64,000 bases of DNA from NCBI GenBank assembly GCA_949840885.1, contig CATKYJ010000014.1, positions 31,912-95,911 on the forward strand, given 5' to 3'. Source of the DNA: an uncultured Acetatifactor sp. (GTDB lineage Bacteria; Bacillota; Clostridia; Lachnospirales; Lachnospiraceae). The notes under the pieces were generated by a model, which saw nothing but the letters and a program-made list of their open reading frames with translations, was not told the origin of the DNA and made no database searches. Made by a program: the position numbers and the translations under genes. Numbering within the stretch: the first letter of the stretch is position 1; every line of letters starts with the position of its first letter. This document shows, piece by piece, positions 42,793-52,406 of this stretch.

Positions 42793-43656
42793 TCACTTGA
42801 TTCCGGAATATGCCATGGTATTCATCACATTGCTCTGGAGAATGATGAACAGGACGATATTCGGCACGAACATGATAAGCGCCGCGGCAGCGGAGATTCC
42901 CTGCCCGGCCACGGAGGCATTGGCATTGATCAGGGTATTCATGAAAAATGCCAGCGTCCGCATGCTCTCCTTGGTGGTGAACATGTTGGAGGTCTCCAGA
43001 TTCCCCCACACCTGCTGAAAAGACAGAATGCAAACGGTGGCCAGGGCCGGTTTGATCAGGGGCAGGATCACGATTCTGTATATGGTGAACTTGTTCGCCC
43101 CGTCCACCACCGCCGCCTCGATGAGCTCGTCCGGCACCTGGTCGATGAACTGTTTTACCAGAAACATCCCCACGGGCATGGCAAGCAGGGGCAGAATATG
43201 GGCGAAGTACGTGTCCATGATACGGATCCGGTCCATGACCAGGTACCTGGGAATCAGCACCGCTGCCGGCACGAACATCATGGACAGGGTATTGATCTCA
43301 AAGAGAACTTTCTTCCCCTTAAAGTCCAGCTTGGACAGGGCAAAGCCCGCCATGGAGCCCACTGCCATGTTGGCGGACACCACGGACACCGTGACCAGTA
43401 TGCTGTTGAAAGCATATCTCCCCACGGATACCACCGAGCCCCCGGATACCTTGGCCAGATTCCGGAAATTGTCCGCGGTGGGAGAATGCACGAAAAACCT
43501 GGGCGGGAACGCGTACAGCTCGCTCAGCGGCTTAAAGGCATGGCTGATGATATAGACAATGGGCAGCGCCATGAACAGCGCAAGCGGTATCAGCACCGCG
43601 TAGAATTTTATCTGTCCCTTGTGGAAGCCCTTTGGATTGATGGTAACACCTTTCAT
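42793..43656 (-). CDS. Carbohydrate ABC transporter permease, MalG type (module 2, first class)
   Basis: 287 aa with six helices and the EAA-type loop LIEAAVVDGANKFTIYRIVI. It is the class partner of the MalG at 6714-7589, sharing the C-terminal QSNVMNT...SGIK pattern. In this module it lies about 8 kb from its likely MalF partner at 51516-52406, after the second transporter and SBP2. GGGAGGTAG precedes the ATG. A hairpin stands between it and the SBP2 gene. Confidence 0.9.
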   Translation of the reverse strand: MKGVTINPKGFHKGQIKFYAVLIPLALFMALPIVYIISHAFKPLSELYAFPPRFFVHSPTADNFRNLAKVSGGSVVSVGRYAFNSILVTVSVVSANMAVGSMAGFALSKLDFKGKKVLFEINTLSMMFVPAAVLIPRYLVMDRIRIMDTYFAHILPLLAMPVGMFLVKQFIDQVPDELIEAAVVDGANKFTIYRIVILPLIKPALATVCILSFQQVWGNLETSNMFTTKESMRTLAFFMNTLINANASVAGQGISAAAALIMFVPNIVLFIILQSNVMNTMAYSGIK

Positions 43657-43678
43657 GACTACCTCCCGCTTTTTATTT

Positions 43679-43706
43679 GCCCTGCCGACGGCTGCGCCGG
43701 CAGGGC
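43679..43706 (-). terminator. Hairpin between SBP2 and the MalG gene
   Basis: GCCCTGCCG pairs with CGGCAGGGC in a 9-bp stem, with A-rich sequence rather than T-run after it on the minus strand. More likely a 3'-end stabiliser or partial terminator that favours SBP2 over the next gene. Confidence 0.6.
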
Positions 43707-43722
43707 ATGCCCTTAAGCTTAT

Positions 43723-45204
43723 TTACTTTACATGATTCGCCAGCCACTCATCCTTGAATTCATTGGCTTTCTGGGTGAGCTCTGCGGCCACGTCCGCAGG
43801 GGAAACCTCCCTGTTATCCAGCTTTCCCCATATTCCGTTTTCGTCCATCCAGGTAGACATCTCATTGTATCCCGGCGCCACGCTGGTGGTGCTGGAGACG
43901 ATATTGGTCTTCTCCAGATGGTCGTAGAGGGCCAGGAAATCCTCCCTGTCCGTAAAGCTTCTGACCGCGTCCCAGGCCTCGGTATTGCTGATCACGGGCA
44001 TGCGGGATACCACGCTGAGTCCTGCCTGCTTATATCCCTCATAGCGGTTCAGCACGCCCTCCTTGCCCCAGGAGGTCCATTTCTGCAGCTCCCAGGCCTC
44101 CCTGGGATGCTCTGTAACCGCGGAGATCACACCGTAGTCAACCACGGCCATCTCGGATCCGGAGGGACCGGCGGGCTGGGGATAATAGAGGAATTCACAG
44201 CCGGACTGGGCCGTGTAGGCGTCCTCGAAAGCCGCAATGGTCCAGCTCCAGTCAAAGTGCATGGCGCTTCTTCCGAATGCCGGAGGCCACGCGCCCTCGT
44301 CTCCCAGGTAGCGCAGCTTATCCTCCGCGGACTCCCACTCCAGGGTGTCGTCGTCGATCCAGTCGTACTTCAGGTTCAGGGCATCCACCCATACCTGGTC
44401 GAAATGATACTCGTTTCCGTCCCAGCCTCTGTTGGAATACCCCTCGTACTGCGCCGGGAAGTAGTCGATGTAGTTCGGATTGGAGGTGCCGAAGTAGAAC
44501 TCCTCCGGGTGTGTGATCCGCTCCGCGATCTCCTTGAACTCATCCATGGTCCAGTCGTAGGAGGGCAGGGGCTCATTGTACTTCTCGAAGTACGTCTTGT
44601 TCAAAAATACCAGGTAAGGGAACATAACCGTGGGCATGCAGTAGAGCCTGCCGTTTAATCTGGCGTTCTCCACCATCTCCGGATAGACCTCCCTTGCGTC
44701 CGGATCCGCCTCGTAGTAATCCGTCACGTCCAGGGCCCACTCGTTGGCCACCGCATTGGTGGCGCTGAACACCCAGAATACGTCCGGCAGGCTTCCCGTG
44801 GCCGCCATGGAGGTCAGGCTGTCGTCCCAGGTGGCCTGGTCGATGGTGACGAACTCCACATGGATATTGGGATAGGCTTTCTCGAAAGCCTCGATCTGCT
44901 TATCCTTTGCCTCGATCTCTCCCTTTTCCGCAAGCCCCCAGCAGGCATAGGTCAGGGTGATCTCCTCCTGTGTCATGGGCGGAAGTCCGCTCTCGTCCTG
45001 GGCGCTCTCCGCCCCGTCCTCTCCCTGGGCGGCTGCCTCCGGGCTCTGTTCCTCCCCGCCCTCTGCGCCCTCGGGCGCTTTGCTCTCCTGGGATTTGCTC
45101 TCCTGGCCGGCAGAGCTTCCGGAGTCGGAATTCCCGCAGCCTGCCGCGGCCGCCGTCAGGGACATTGCCAATGCCAACGCGATTGCTTTCTTGGTTCTTT
45201 TCAT
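43723..45204 (-). CDS. Extracellular solute-binding lipoprotein SBP2 (module 2)
   Basis: 493 aa. The signal peptide has the lipobox AAAGCGNS, followed by a long acidic Ser/Glu linker, then a family-1 sugar-binding domain beginning TLTYACWGLAEKGEIEAK. A very strong ribosome site (AAAGGAGG) lies 6 bp before the ATG. It is placed between two permease genes; its natural partners are the second-class pair at 45370-47291. Its equivalent in module 1 is not in the window. Confidence 0.92.
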   Translation of the reverse strand: MKRTKKAIALALAMSLTAAAAGCGNSDSGSSAGQESKSQESKAPEGAEGGEEQSPEAAAQGEDGAESAQDESGLPPMTQEEITLTYACWGLAEKGEIEAKDKQIEAFEKAYPNIHVEFVTIDQATWDDSLTSMAATGSLPDVFWVFSATNAVANEWALDVTDYYEADPDAREVYPEMVENARLNGRLYCMPTVMFPYLVFLNKTYFEKYNEPLPSYDWTMDEFKEIAERITHPEEFYFGTSNPNYIDYFPAQYEGYSNRGWDGNEYHFDQVWVDALNLKYDWIDDDTLEWESAEDKLRYLGDEGAWPPAFGRSAMHFDWSWTIAAFEDAYTAQSGCEFLYYPQPAGPSGSEMAVVDYGVISAVTEHPREAWELQKWTSWGKEGVLNRYEGYKQAGLSVVSRMPVISNTEAWDAVRSFTDREDFLALYDHLEKTNIVSSTTSVAPGYNEMSTWMDENGIWGKLDNREVSPADVAAELTQKANEFKDEWLANHVK

Positions 45205-45251
45205 AAAAAACCTCCTTTAAAAATTTTTTGATTTCACATCTATTCTGTCAG

Positions 45252-45348
45252 GCTTCCTGCAAGGAAGCATTCTTCCTGCAGGGAAGCTTTCTTCCGCAGG
45301 GAAGCCATTCAGGCACTTTCCATTGCAGTTCCTCCGGCAGCGCCGGAG
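45252..45348 (-). repeat. Series of four small hairpins upstream of SBP2
   Basis: Three near-identical palindromes, CTTCCTGCAAGGAAG (45253-45267), CTTCCTGCAGGGAAG (45272-45286) and CTTCCGCAGGGAAG (45291-45304), are spaced about 19 bp. The perfect hairpin CTCCGGC-AGC-GCCGGAG is at 45332-45348. All lie between the permease stop (45370) and the SBP2 start (45204). Confidence 0.8.
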
Positions 45349-45369
45349 TGAACGCTTTTTGCTCGTTTT

Positions 45370-46344
45370 CTATTCGCCGGTGATACCGGTTCTGTCGATT
45401 CCCTCCACAAAGTACTTCTGGAGACAGAAGTACAATATCAGCAGGGGCAGAACGGTGATCACAGTGGCCGCCATCTTAACGGCCTCATTGGCCACGGATT
45501 CCCCCATGACGGAGGCGCCCCAGCTTGCCACCTGCTGTACCCGCTGCTTGTACATGGCGTCGAAATTCTGCAGCTCCAGCAGCATGGTGCTGACCTTTGT
45601 GGTGTCTCCGATATTGTTCCCGTTGAGATACAGCGCGGTAAAGTAAGTCTCGTTCCAATACCACACAAAGGAAAACAGGAAGCTGATGATGAATGCCGGC
45701 ACCGCCAGGGGAACCGCGATTCCGAAGAATATTCTGGCCTCGCCCGCTCCGTCCACCCGGGCCGCCTCGTCCAAAGACAGCGGTGTCTGCCGGAAGAACT
45801 GCATGAAGATCAGCACGAATATGGCGCTTTTCATGCCCTGCCCCAGCATGGCCGGATAGATTAAGGTCTTCAGCGTCCCCAACAGCCCGTAATCGGAGAA
45901 CATCACGTAATTGGGCACCAGCAGCACATAGGGCGGCACCACGAACGTGACGATCAGCAGTCCCAGAATCAGCTTTTTGAAAGGCACCTGATACCTGGCA
46001 AGGCCGTATCCCGTCAGGGCGCACACGGCCGTCTGGGCCAGGGCCGGCAGCAGGGCTCCCACCACGGAGTTGATCAGCGTCTCTTTCACCCGCATCACAT
46101 CCAGGGCTTCTCTGTAATTGTCAAAGGTCACTGCCGTGGGCACCCATTTCACCGCCGCGTCCAGCAGATCCGCAAGCCCCATGAGGCTGGTGACGAACAT
46201 GTTCAGCACCGGGTACAGATACACGAATCCGATGGAGACCAACAGGACGTATATCATTGCCTTGAACAGCCACCCTCTGTGGCCGGGCCTCCCTATAAGC
46301 CTTGCCCGCAAAAAGGCATATTGTCCCGCAAATTTCTTATTCAT
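45370..46344 (-). CDS. Carbohydrate ABC transporter permease, MalG type (module 2, second class)
   Basis: 324 aa, six helices, EAA loop LDEAARVDGAGEARIFFGIA, ending RTGITGE like the gene at 16-936. The longest ORF begins at 46455 but ATG 46344 (MNKKFAGQY) has AAAGGGG upstream and overlaps the partner's stop as ATGA, showing translational coupling. The extra N-terminal length is normal for the class. Confidence 0.92.
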   Translation of the reverse strand: MNKKFAGQYAFLRARLIGRPGHRGWLFKAMIYVLLVSIGFVYLYPVLNMFVTSLMGLADLLDAAVKWVPTAVTFDNYREALDVMRVKETLINSVVGALLPALAQTAVCALTGYGLARYQVPFKKLILGLLIVTFVVPPYVLLVPNYVMFSDYGLLGTLKTLIYPAMLGQGMKSAIFVLIFMQFFRQTPLSLDEAARVDGAGEARIFFGIAVPLAVPAFIISFLFSFVWYWNETYFTALYLNGNNIGDTTKVSTMLLELQNFDAMYKQRVQQVASWGASVMGESVANEAVKMAATVITVLPLLILYFCLQKYFVEGIDRTGITGE

Positions 46345-47291
46345 GGTTTCCGCCCCTTTCCGCCGGATTTCTTCGGCTTCTCCCCGCCCTGTGTCCGGCC
46401 GAACAGAGCGTAGCACAGGCCGATGATGGCCAGGATGCATATGGTGTAGAGCCACGCCATGGCAGAGGCGATGCCGAATCCCTTGCTGGCGTTTAACATG
46501 TTGCTGCGGATCAGGTCAATGACCTCGTTCAGCTCCGAGGTGGCCAGAAACACTGTCACATAAATGCTGTTAATCAGGATCATGCCCCGAATGGAGGGCA
46601 GCACGATCTTCCAGAATGCCACCCAGGAGGACGCTCCGTCCATATAGGAGGCCTCGTACAGCGTGGGGTCGATTTTCTGCAGCCCCGCCAGAAAGATCAA
46701 AGTGGGCACGCCGGAATACCACAGAATCAGCAGCAGCTCGCTGAACAGCCCCGTGACAGGCTCCCGGAGGAACCTGGGAACCGTCTCCTCGATCATCTCG
46801 TACAGCCCGTACTGCTCGATCAGCGGAATGGTGGTGGAGCCGGAGCTGATGAGCATCTGCATCACGGGCCCGCTGACCACGATGATGGGCAGGAAGAACA
46901 GCGTCCGGAAGATCCCTTTCCCTTTCACCGACTGGTTGAGCAGAATGGCGATCACCAGAGAAAATACCAGTATCAACGGCAGCTGCAGGATGATCTCCTT
47001 TAAAAAGTTCAGAAGTCTGTCCACGAAATAGGCGTCTTTTAAGAAGATATCCTGGTAATTGCCAATCCCCACATAGGTCATCTTCCTGCCTGCGGCCGTG
47101 ATGGTCACCTTGTTCAGGCTATAGTTTATGGCCTGCAGCAGCGGGGAGGCGAAGAAGACGAAAAAACCGGCCAGCCACGGCGTCACGAACAGCAGTCCCA
47201 CCAGGCTCTTCTTCCGGGACATGGTCAGATGCCGCCCGCCTCCTGCGCCTGCCCCGGCAGGCAATTCTTTCTTCCCTTGCATTCTTTTCAT
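46341..47291 (-). CDS. Sugar ABC transporter permease, MalF type (module 2, second class)
   Basis: 316 aa. Six helices with the loop LYEASYMDGASSWVAFWKIV. A basic N-terminal tail and a Lys/Arg-rich C-terminal tail (GEKPKKSGGKGRKP). It pairs with 45370-46344 by ATGA overlap and is the counterpart of 983-1894 in module 1. GGGAGGTGG lies before the ATG. It follows the DUF5696 gene by 12 bp. Confidence 0.92.
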   Translation of the reverse strand: MKRMQGKKELPAGAGAGGGRHLTMSRKKSLVGLLFVTPWLAGFFVFFASPLLQAINYSLNKVTITAAGRKMTYVGIGNYQDIFLKDAYFVDRLLNFLKEIILQLPLILVFSLVIAILLNQSVKGKGIFRTLFFLPIIVVSGPVMQMLISSGSTTIPLIEQYGLYEMIEETVPRFLREPVTGLFSELLLILWYSGVPTLIFLAGLQKIDPTLYEASYMDGASSWVAFWKIVLPSIRGMILINSIYVTVFLATSELNEVIDLIRSNMLNASKGFGIASAMAWLYTICILAIIGLCYALFGRTQGGEKPKKSGGKGRKP

Positions 47292-47303
47292 TGGACCACC
47301 TCC

Positions 47304-49472
47304 CTACCGAATCAGGCTGTATGAATGGGCGGGAATGGTCTCGCCCTCATAGACATACTCCACGTCCCCGTAATTGATCACCAGCAGGATTCCGTTCTCA
47401 TACTCCACCCGGACCGCCCGGTCCGTGAGATACTCGTGCTTTGCCATGGCCGCTCCCTCCACCTGCCGCAGAATCTCCCCGATCTCCCTGTGGTACTGCA
47501 GGATTTTTTCCTCCAGCACGGAGTATTCGGAAGTATAGATATAGGAAGAGTTCGTGTTTCGCAGCTCCACCGGCGGCTCCTTGGTCAGGAGGAATGAGGG
47601 ATAAGCCCCGTATTCCAAAAGCTTCAGGAAGAATTCCCTTTCATTGGCCTCAAAGTTGGTATAGGGTGCCCAATAGGGCACATATCCCCGCAGCACCATG
47701 GGCAGGAAAGGAATCTCTCTGGAGATCATATTGTACTTGGAGGTGGTCATGGGCATATCATAGTACTCCGCCATATCCTCCCACAGGTACACATTGGGAG
47801 ACTTCATTCCGATCCGCGCAAAGCCAAGCTCCCCCAAGGCCTCGGTCTGCTGCGCGGCGCATTCCCCTCTGGTGTAGGTCACACCGGAGGAATAGTAGGA
47901 ATACAGATTGTCCGTCACGCCCTCTATGCTTACATGGGACAGGACCGTATCCGCGTACTGTTTCGTAAAGCGTTCCATCATCCGGGCCGTTCTGCCCGGC
48001 GTCATATAGTACATGGTCTTGAACAGCTTCTGGTTGGTAGGGATCTCCACCAAAATCTGGCTCACGGATTTGACGATATCCGTGGAGGTATTGTAGAGCC
48101 TGTCCGGGCACGCCAGCAGAAAATCCTGCTGTAAGACAAGTCCCTTTCCTCTCTCCTCCCATTTTTCCATCAGCCGCTCCAGCTCCCCTGAGGAGCCCAG
48201 GACGGGATCGATTCTGAAGTCGCCGCTTCCAAGGGCCCTGGTGGCCCCGTCTCTCTGCCATCCGAAATACACAGGCATCACATCCCGGACTCCCAGACGC
48301 TCCAGCTCCTCCAGGATCTCGTCCATGTGCTCCAGGGTAGTCATGGGCACCAATTGATGGAAGACAAACCACTTCCTGGAATCCGCCCCCAGAAAGTCCA
48401 GCTTGATCCGAAACCTGTCCTCCTGCCTGCTAAGCGTCCCCTGTTCTGCCAGATAAGCTTGGTACGCCTTTGCCAGCCCCCCGTAGTCCGCCTGCTCCCC
48501 GTCCACAAACAGATACCGCAGGCCCATGTCCCGGATGTCCCCTCTGCTCTCCACGGCAGGGACGCCGCTGGATTTGGCTGTCTGACGGGTGTAGATCTCC
48601 CGGACCAGGAATTTGGCGCCGACCCAGTTGTAGGGCGTGGTCACCCCGTTGGGATATGCAAAAAGCTGCGCGTTATAATCTCCGTCCGTGATGATTCCCA
48701 AAAAGCCCCTCTGCTTTTCGGTGTACACCATCCCCCACACGGGCATGGATATGCTCTCGGGCTGGGTCACCACGGGCACATTGTACCGGCTGGCGGCAAC
48801 GGGATCTATGCCTGCGTTGCCGCCGTAAATCCGCTTGGTGTAAGGGGTCTTGAACTTCCCGTGATTGTCCGCCAGATCAATGGCCGCGCCCACGCCCTCG
48901 GGGATGACCATATACCCCTCCTCTTCCCCGGGCGCGCTGGCTCCCAGCATAGGATAGAGCCAGACCGCGCCCAGCAGATACTCCTCCCCCTCTTCAATGG
49001 ATTCCCCGGGGACAAAGACGCTCAGCCCGTCCTCCCGGATCCGAACCTGAAGCTGCATGCGGAAATCGTAAGCTTCATAGTGCAGATTGGCGTCAAATCC
49101 GTCGTCATAATACTGTATTTCCGTATCCGGTTTTTCATGGTAGACCGACACGGATACCGGAATCGTGGAGCCTCCCTGATAGAATTCCAAGGTGATTCCG
49201 GAGTTGCACAGGCCCGTCCAGATGTCGTTGCCCTCCGTGTACCCCACTACGCTCTCCCAGCTCTCCCCGGACTCCCTGTCCAGAACCGCAATGCCCAGAG
49301 TCTCCTCGTCCAAAAGCAGCCGATACCTGTCATTTCCCATGTCCCGCCTGTCCCCGGCCACGATCTGGTGTACGCTTTCCGACTCGCCGGCCCGGGCGCA
49401 AACGGGTACGGCGAAAAAACAGAATGCAGCCGCCGTCATTGCCCACAGGACCCTGTATCCTCTATCTGCCAC
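47304..49472 (-). CDS. DUF5696-type glycosidase-like protein, secreted (module 2)
   Basis: 722 aa. A GTG start at 49472 is preferred because AAGGAGGTG lies 8 bp upstream. It overlaps the preceding gene by 11 bp. A signal peptide (FFAVPVCARAGE) is present, unlike the uncleaved anchor of its 853-aa paralogue at 1902-4463. The core has matching blocks and a possible TIM-barrel with a C-terminal beta region. No characterised member is known to me. Position between the NHL-YIP1 gene and a permease pair is the same as in module 1. Confidence 0.77.
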   Translation of the reverse strand: MADRGYRVLWAMTAAAFCFFAVPVCARAGESESVHQIVAGDRRDMGNDRYRLLLDEETLGIAVLDRESGESWESVVGYTEGNDIWTGLCNSGITLEFYQGGSTIPVSVSVYHEKPDTEIQYYDDGFDANLHYEAYDFRMQLQVRIREDGLSVFVPGESIEEGEEYLLGAVWLYPMLGASAPGEEEGYMVIPEGVGAAIDLADNHGKFKTPYTKRIYGGNAGIDPVAASRYNVPVVTQPESISMPVWGMVYTEKQRGFLGIITDGDYNAQLFAYPNGVTTPYNWVGAKFLVREIYTRQTAKSSGVPAVESRGDIRDMGLRYLFVDGEQADYGGLAKAYQAYLAEQGTLSRQEDRFRIKLDFLGADSRKWFVFHQLVPMTTLEHMDEILEELERLGVRDVMPVYFGWQRDGATRALGSGDFRIDPVLGSSGELERLMEKWEERGKGLVLQQDFLLACPDRLYNTSTDIVKSVSQILVEIPTNQKLFKTMYYMTPGRTARMMERFTKQYADTVLSHVSIEGVTDNLYSYYSSGVTYTRGECAAQQTEALGELGFARIGMKSPNVYLWEDMAEYYDMPMTTSKYNMISREIPFLPMVLRGYVPYWAPYTNFEANEREFFLKLLEYGAYPSFLLTKEPPVELRNTNSSYIYTSEYSVLEEKILQYHREIGEILRQVEGAAMAKHEYLTDRAVRVEYENGILLVINYGDVEYVYEGETIPAHSYSLIR

Positions 49473-51501
49473 GGTAGTACACCTCCTTATAAATCCCTAT
49501 GACGAAATCCCCCACCTGCCGCATCAGCGCAAACAGGATAAAGCCTGCCGCAGCCACGATCAGCATGGTGAACAGTGTCAGGAAGATGCTGATGAAAGTC
49601 TCCCTGTAGGTATAGCATTGTATCTCCTTGACGCAGAAATAGATGAGAATCCCCGTCCCGGCCACCATGATAAAGTTCAGCATGCCGATGAGGAAGCTTT
49701 CATTGTAGGTGAGCACATGGCTCAGCGCCAATGCCGCCGGCTTCAGAAACAGATAAGGCATGAAGCAGTATATGAAAGCGCAGTAATTCTGCTTCAATGT
49801 GGCCTCTCCGTCCCGGATGGAGCAGATCATGTGGCTGCAGATCACGAACAAAGCCATGACGCCCAGCGTCCGTACCATATCTCCCCCGATGTCATACTGT
49901 CCGTCCGGCACTGTCTTAAACAGGAAGCCGCTGCCGTATTTGCCCGCCACGAACAGCAGGAAGAACAGCAAATACACCACTGTGGCCGTGGCCGCGGACA
50001 CCTTTCCCTCATGCTTGATGCCGTAGAAAGCATCCGCCGGATTCCTGATCACGTATCTGAGAAATCCAAGCTCCCTGATGCCTCTGGTCCGGGACAGATA
50101 CCGCAGCCCTGCCCGGACCCGGCGAATCCCCGGGATCCTGTCTCCCCATGTGCGCCATACCTTTGCCAGACAGACCAGTCCGATCAGGATCCAGAACACT
50201 GCCACGATGTGTTCCCGAAGCCACCGGTTCCGAATCTGCCAGAATGCGCTGGAGTATGTGTCCACCGCTCCTCCCAGCCTGGCCGCCTCCATGGCGCCGC
50301 CGTAGTCCTCCAGCTTGTACTGGGCCTGGGCAATGCCGCGATAGGCGTAGTCGAACAGGCCGTTTCGCTTTAACACACTCTCCCAGGGTTCCCTGCTCTC
50401 GGTGTAAAGTCCCTCCTGGTACAGCGCCAGCGCTTGGTGGACGGTGTCCGCATATTCCGTTGGTTTGAAGACAGTGATATCTCCTCTCCCGGAATCCAGC
50501 ACATACAGGCGGTTTAGCGCGTCTGCCTCTATGGCCTGGGCCGTGATGAACAGGCCCATCCTGTTGTTGCCGTCGTCAGTGCCGCCGAAGTGGAACAGCA
50601 GCTCTCCGTCCCTGGTGTATTCGTAGATATATCCCTGTTTGGACACTGCGAAGATATTGTCGATGCTTCCCACCGCCACATCCGTCACCAGAGTGTCCAC
50701 GGGAATCCGGCCGAACATATTGTTCCCGGCCATGTTGAATTTCTTCAGGCCGTCCCCCTCCGCCCCCTGGGTCACGGTGTAGATCAGGCCCGTGTCGTCC
50801 ATGTCAATGTTGCAGGCAGAGGGCGGGACGCTTTTTTGCATGCTCTTTCGCTGTTCCTCGGTGAACAGGGCACGCCGGATGCGGTTGGCCAGCGACATAT
50901 AGGTCTCGTTGGCGCCGAAATATCCGTAGAAATCCCCGTAGTCGGATATGGTCAGTATTCCCTCCGCATTGCCCTCCGACAGCGCATATATGGTGCCGGA
51001 GCGGTTTACTACCAGTTTGGTGGGCGCGTACTGGGCGGATTTGCCGAACAGGGGGCTGACCGGCGTGCCGAATTCCTTAATCAAGGCGCCCGCTCTGTCA
51101 AACACCAGTATCTTCCTGGCCTTTGTATCCGCCACATAGACCAGGCCCTCCTCTGTCACAAACACCCCCGCAGGCTCTTCCAGCCCCTGGGTGATTTCCC
51201 TGAGGTATTCCCCCTCCAGGCTGCATACCAAAATTCTCTTATTCCCCGTGTCGGCGATATACATCTCGTTCTCCGGGGAGATGAAGAGATCCGAGGGCTT
51301 CCTCAGCTGCTCCTCTCCGATCTTGTCCCAGACCCCTCCCGGGATGTAACCGTCCACGGTCCGCACGGGATATCCGTCCTTGTCTATGGTGAGAGATGTG
51401 TAGGGGGCTCCCTGGGCAGCGGCCCTTGCGGGACAGCCCAGGAGGCACAGGAAAACCGCGCACAGACAGACAATCCTTACCCTATCGCCCTTTACCCTCA
51501 T
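49462..51501 (-). CDS. Fusion protein: NHL beta-propeller, TPR-like region and YIP1 membrane domain (module 2)
   Basis: 679 aa. A signal peptide (CLCAVFLCLLGCPARA) is followed by NHL repeats (MYIADTGNKRILVC, VYVADTKARKILVF, LYVLDSGRGDITVF) to about residue 350 and a TPR-like helix pair (about 355-420). A helix follows at about 430, and the C-terminal 200 residues match YIP1 with about five more helices. The single protein corresponds in order to the two genes 5246-6709 and 4526-5185 of module 1. AAAGGAGG precedes the ATG. The extracellular propeller is tied to a multi-helix membrane base; function is unknown. Confidence 0.85.
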   Translation of the reverse strand: MRVKGDRVRIVCLCAVFLCLLGCPARAAAQGAPYTSLTIDKDGYPVRTVDGYIPGGVWDKIGEEQLRKPSDLFISPENEMYIADTGNKRILVCSLEGEYLREITQGLEEPAGVFVTEEGLVYVADTKARKILVFDRAGALIKEFGTPVSPLFGKSAQYAPTKLVVNRSGTIYALSEGNAEGILTISDYGDFYGYFGANETYMSLANRIRRALFTEEQRKSMQKSVPPSACNIDMDDTGLIYTVTQGAEGDGLKKFNMAGNNMFGRIPVDTLVTDVAVGSIDNIFAVSKQGYIYEYTRDGELLFHFGGTDDGNNRMGLFITAQAIEADALNRLYVLDSGRGDITVFKPTEYADTVHQALALYQEGLYTESREPWESVLKRNGLFDYAYRGIAQAQYKLEDYGGAMEAARLGGAVDTYSSAFWQIRNRWLREHIVAVFWILIGLVCLAKVWRTWGDRIPGIRRVRAGLRYLSRTRGIRELGFLRYVIRNPADAFYGIKHEGKVSAATATVVYLLFFLLFVAGKYGSGFLFKTVPDGQYDIGGDMVRTLGVMALFVICSHMICSIRDGEATLKQNYCAFIYCFMPYLFLKPAALALSHVLTYNESFLIGMLNFIMVAGTGILIYFCVKEIQCYTYRETFISIFLTLFTMLIVAAAGFILFALMRQVGDFVIGIYKEVYYRGR

Positions 51502-51515
51502 GCTGTATACCTCCT

Positions 51516-52406
51516 TTAATCCTCTCGAAATACCCTGCCGGCCACTCTGGAAATGGTGTAGACGCCCGCAAGCAGCGCCACCGAAATCGCCGACGCATAC
51601 CCCATCTCATAACGGATGAAGCCGTAGTCCTCAATGTGGTTCACGATCAGCTGCCCCGCGTAGGCCGGCGTGGGGTTGGAGCCGCTTAACTGCACGCCTA
51701 TGGCCCCGGCGGAAAAAGTGTTCACCACCGCCATCACCGCCGCAAACATCATCTGAGGCTTCATCTGGGGAATGGTGATATAGAAAATCTCCTGGAATCT
51801 GTTGCGTATCCCGTCTATGGCAGCCGCCTCATAATACTCCGGATTAATGTTCAGGATTCCTGCCAGGATGGCCAGAAAGCCCACGCCCATGCTGCTCCAC
51901 AGAGATACCACGATCATGATGGGCAGCAGGAATTTCGCGTCGGAGGTAAACAGAATCGGCTGGTTTGTGATGCCCAGGTTCATCAGCAGGGAATTCACAT
52001 AGCCCATCTGGTCTCCGGCAAAAATGATCTTCCAGACCACCGCCATCGCCACCCCGGAGGTCATGGAGGGCGAGTAGATCAGAAGCGCCAGTATGGTCCT
52101 CGGCACTTTGCCGATCTGTGCCAGCATCCAGGCCAGCAGAAAGGAAAGCATATATCCCACCGGTCCCACGATGAAAGCGAACACACAGGTATTCGGCAGA
52201 ACGTACTGCATGAAGATCTCGTCCTGGGTCAGCAGATTGATGTAATTGAGGAACCCCGCCGGCTTCGGCGTCTGCACCGCATCGTAGTTGGTAAAGCTTA
52301 GAACCATTGCCGCAAGCACCGGTATCACGATGAAGGTGACGAACATCAATAAATAAGGAAGCAGAAACCATACGGCAGCGTTTACCCTGAATCTCCTTTT
52401 CTTCAT
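51516..52406 (-). CDS. Sugar ABC transporter permease, MalF type (module 2, first class)
   Basis: 296 aa with EAA loop [23 protein letters not shown] 52406 (MKKRRFRVN) overlaps the SBP stop by ATGA, so translation is coupled; the ORF track-type earlier GTG (52415) is less likely. It matches 7591-8505 in both ends of the protein. Its MalG partner is 42793-43656, some 8 kb downstream in the same operon. It receives substrate most likely from the large binding protein just upstream. Confidence 0.92.
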   Translation of the reverse strand: MKKRRFRVNAAVWFLLPYLLMFVTFIVIPVLAAMVLSFTNYDAVQTPKPAGFLNYINLLTQDEIFMQYVLPNTCVFAFIVGPVGYMLSFLLAWMLAQIGKVPRTILALLIYSPSMTSGVAMAVVWKIIFAGDQMGYVNSLLMNLGITNQPILFTSDAKFLLPIMIVVSLWSSMGVGFLAILAGILNINPEYYEAAAIDGIRNRFQEIFYITIPQMKPQMMFAAVMAVVNTFSAGAIGVQLSGSNPTPAYAGQLIVNHIEDYGFIRYEMGYASAISVALLAGVYTISRVAGRVFRED

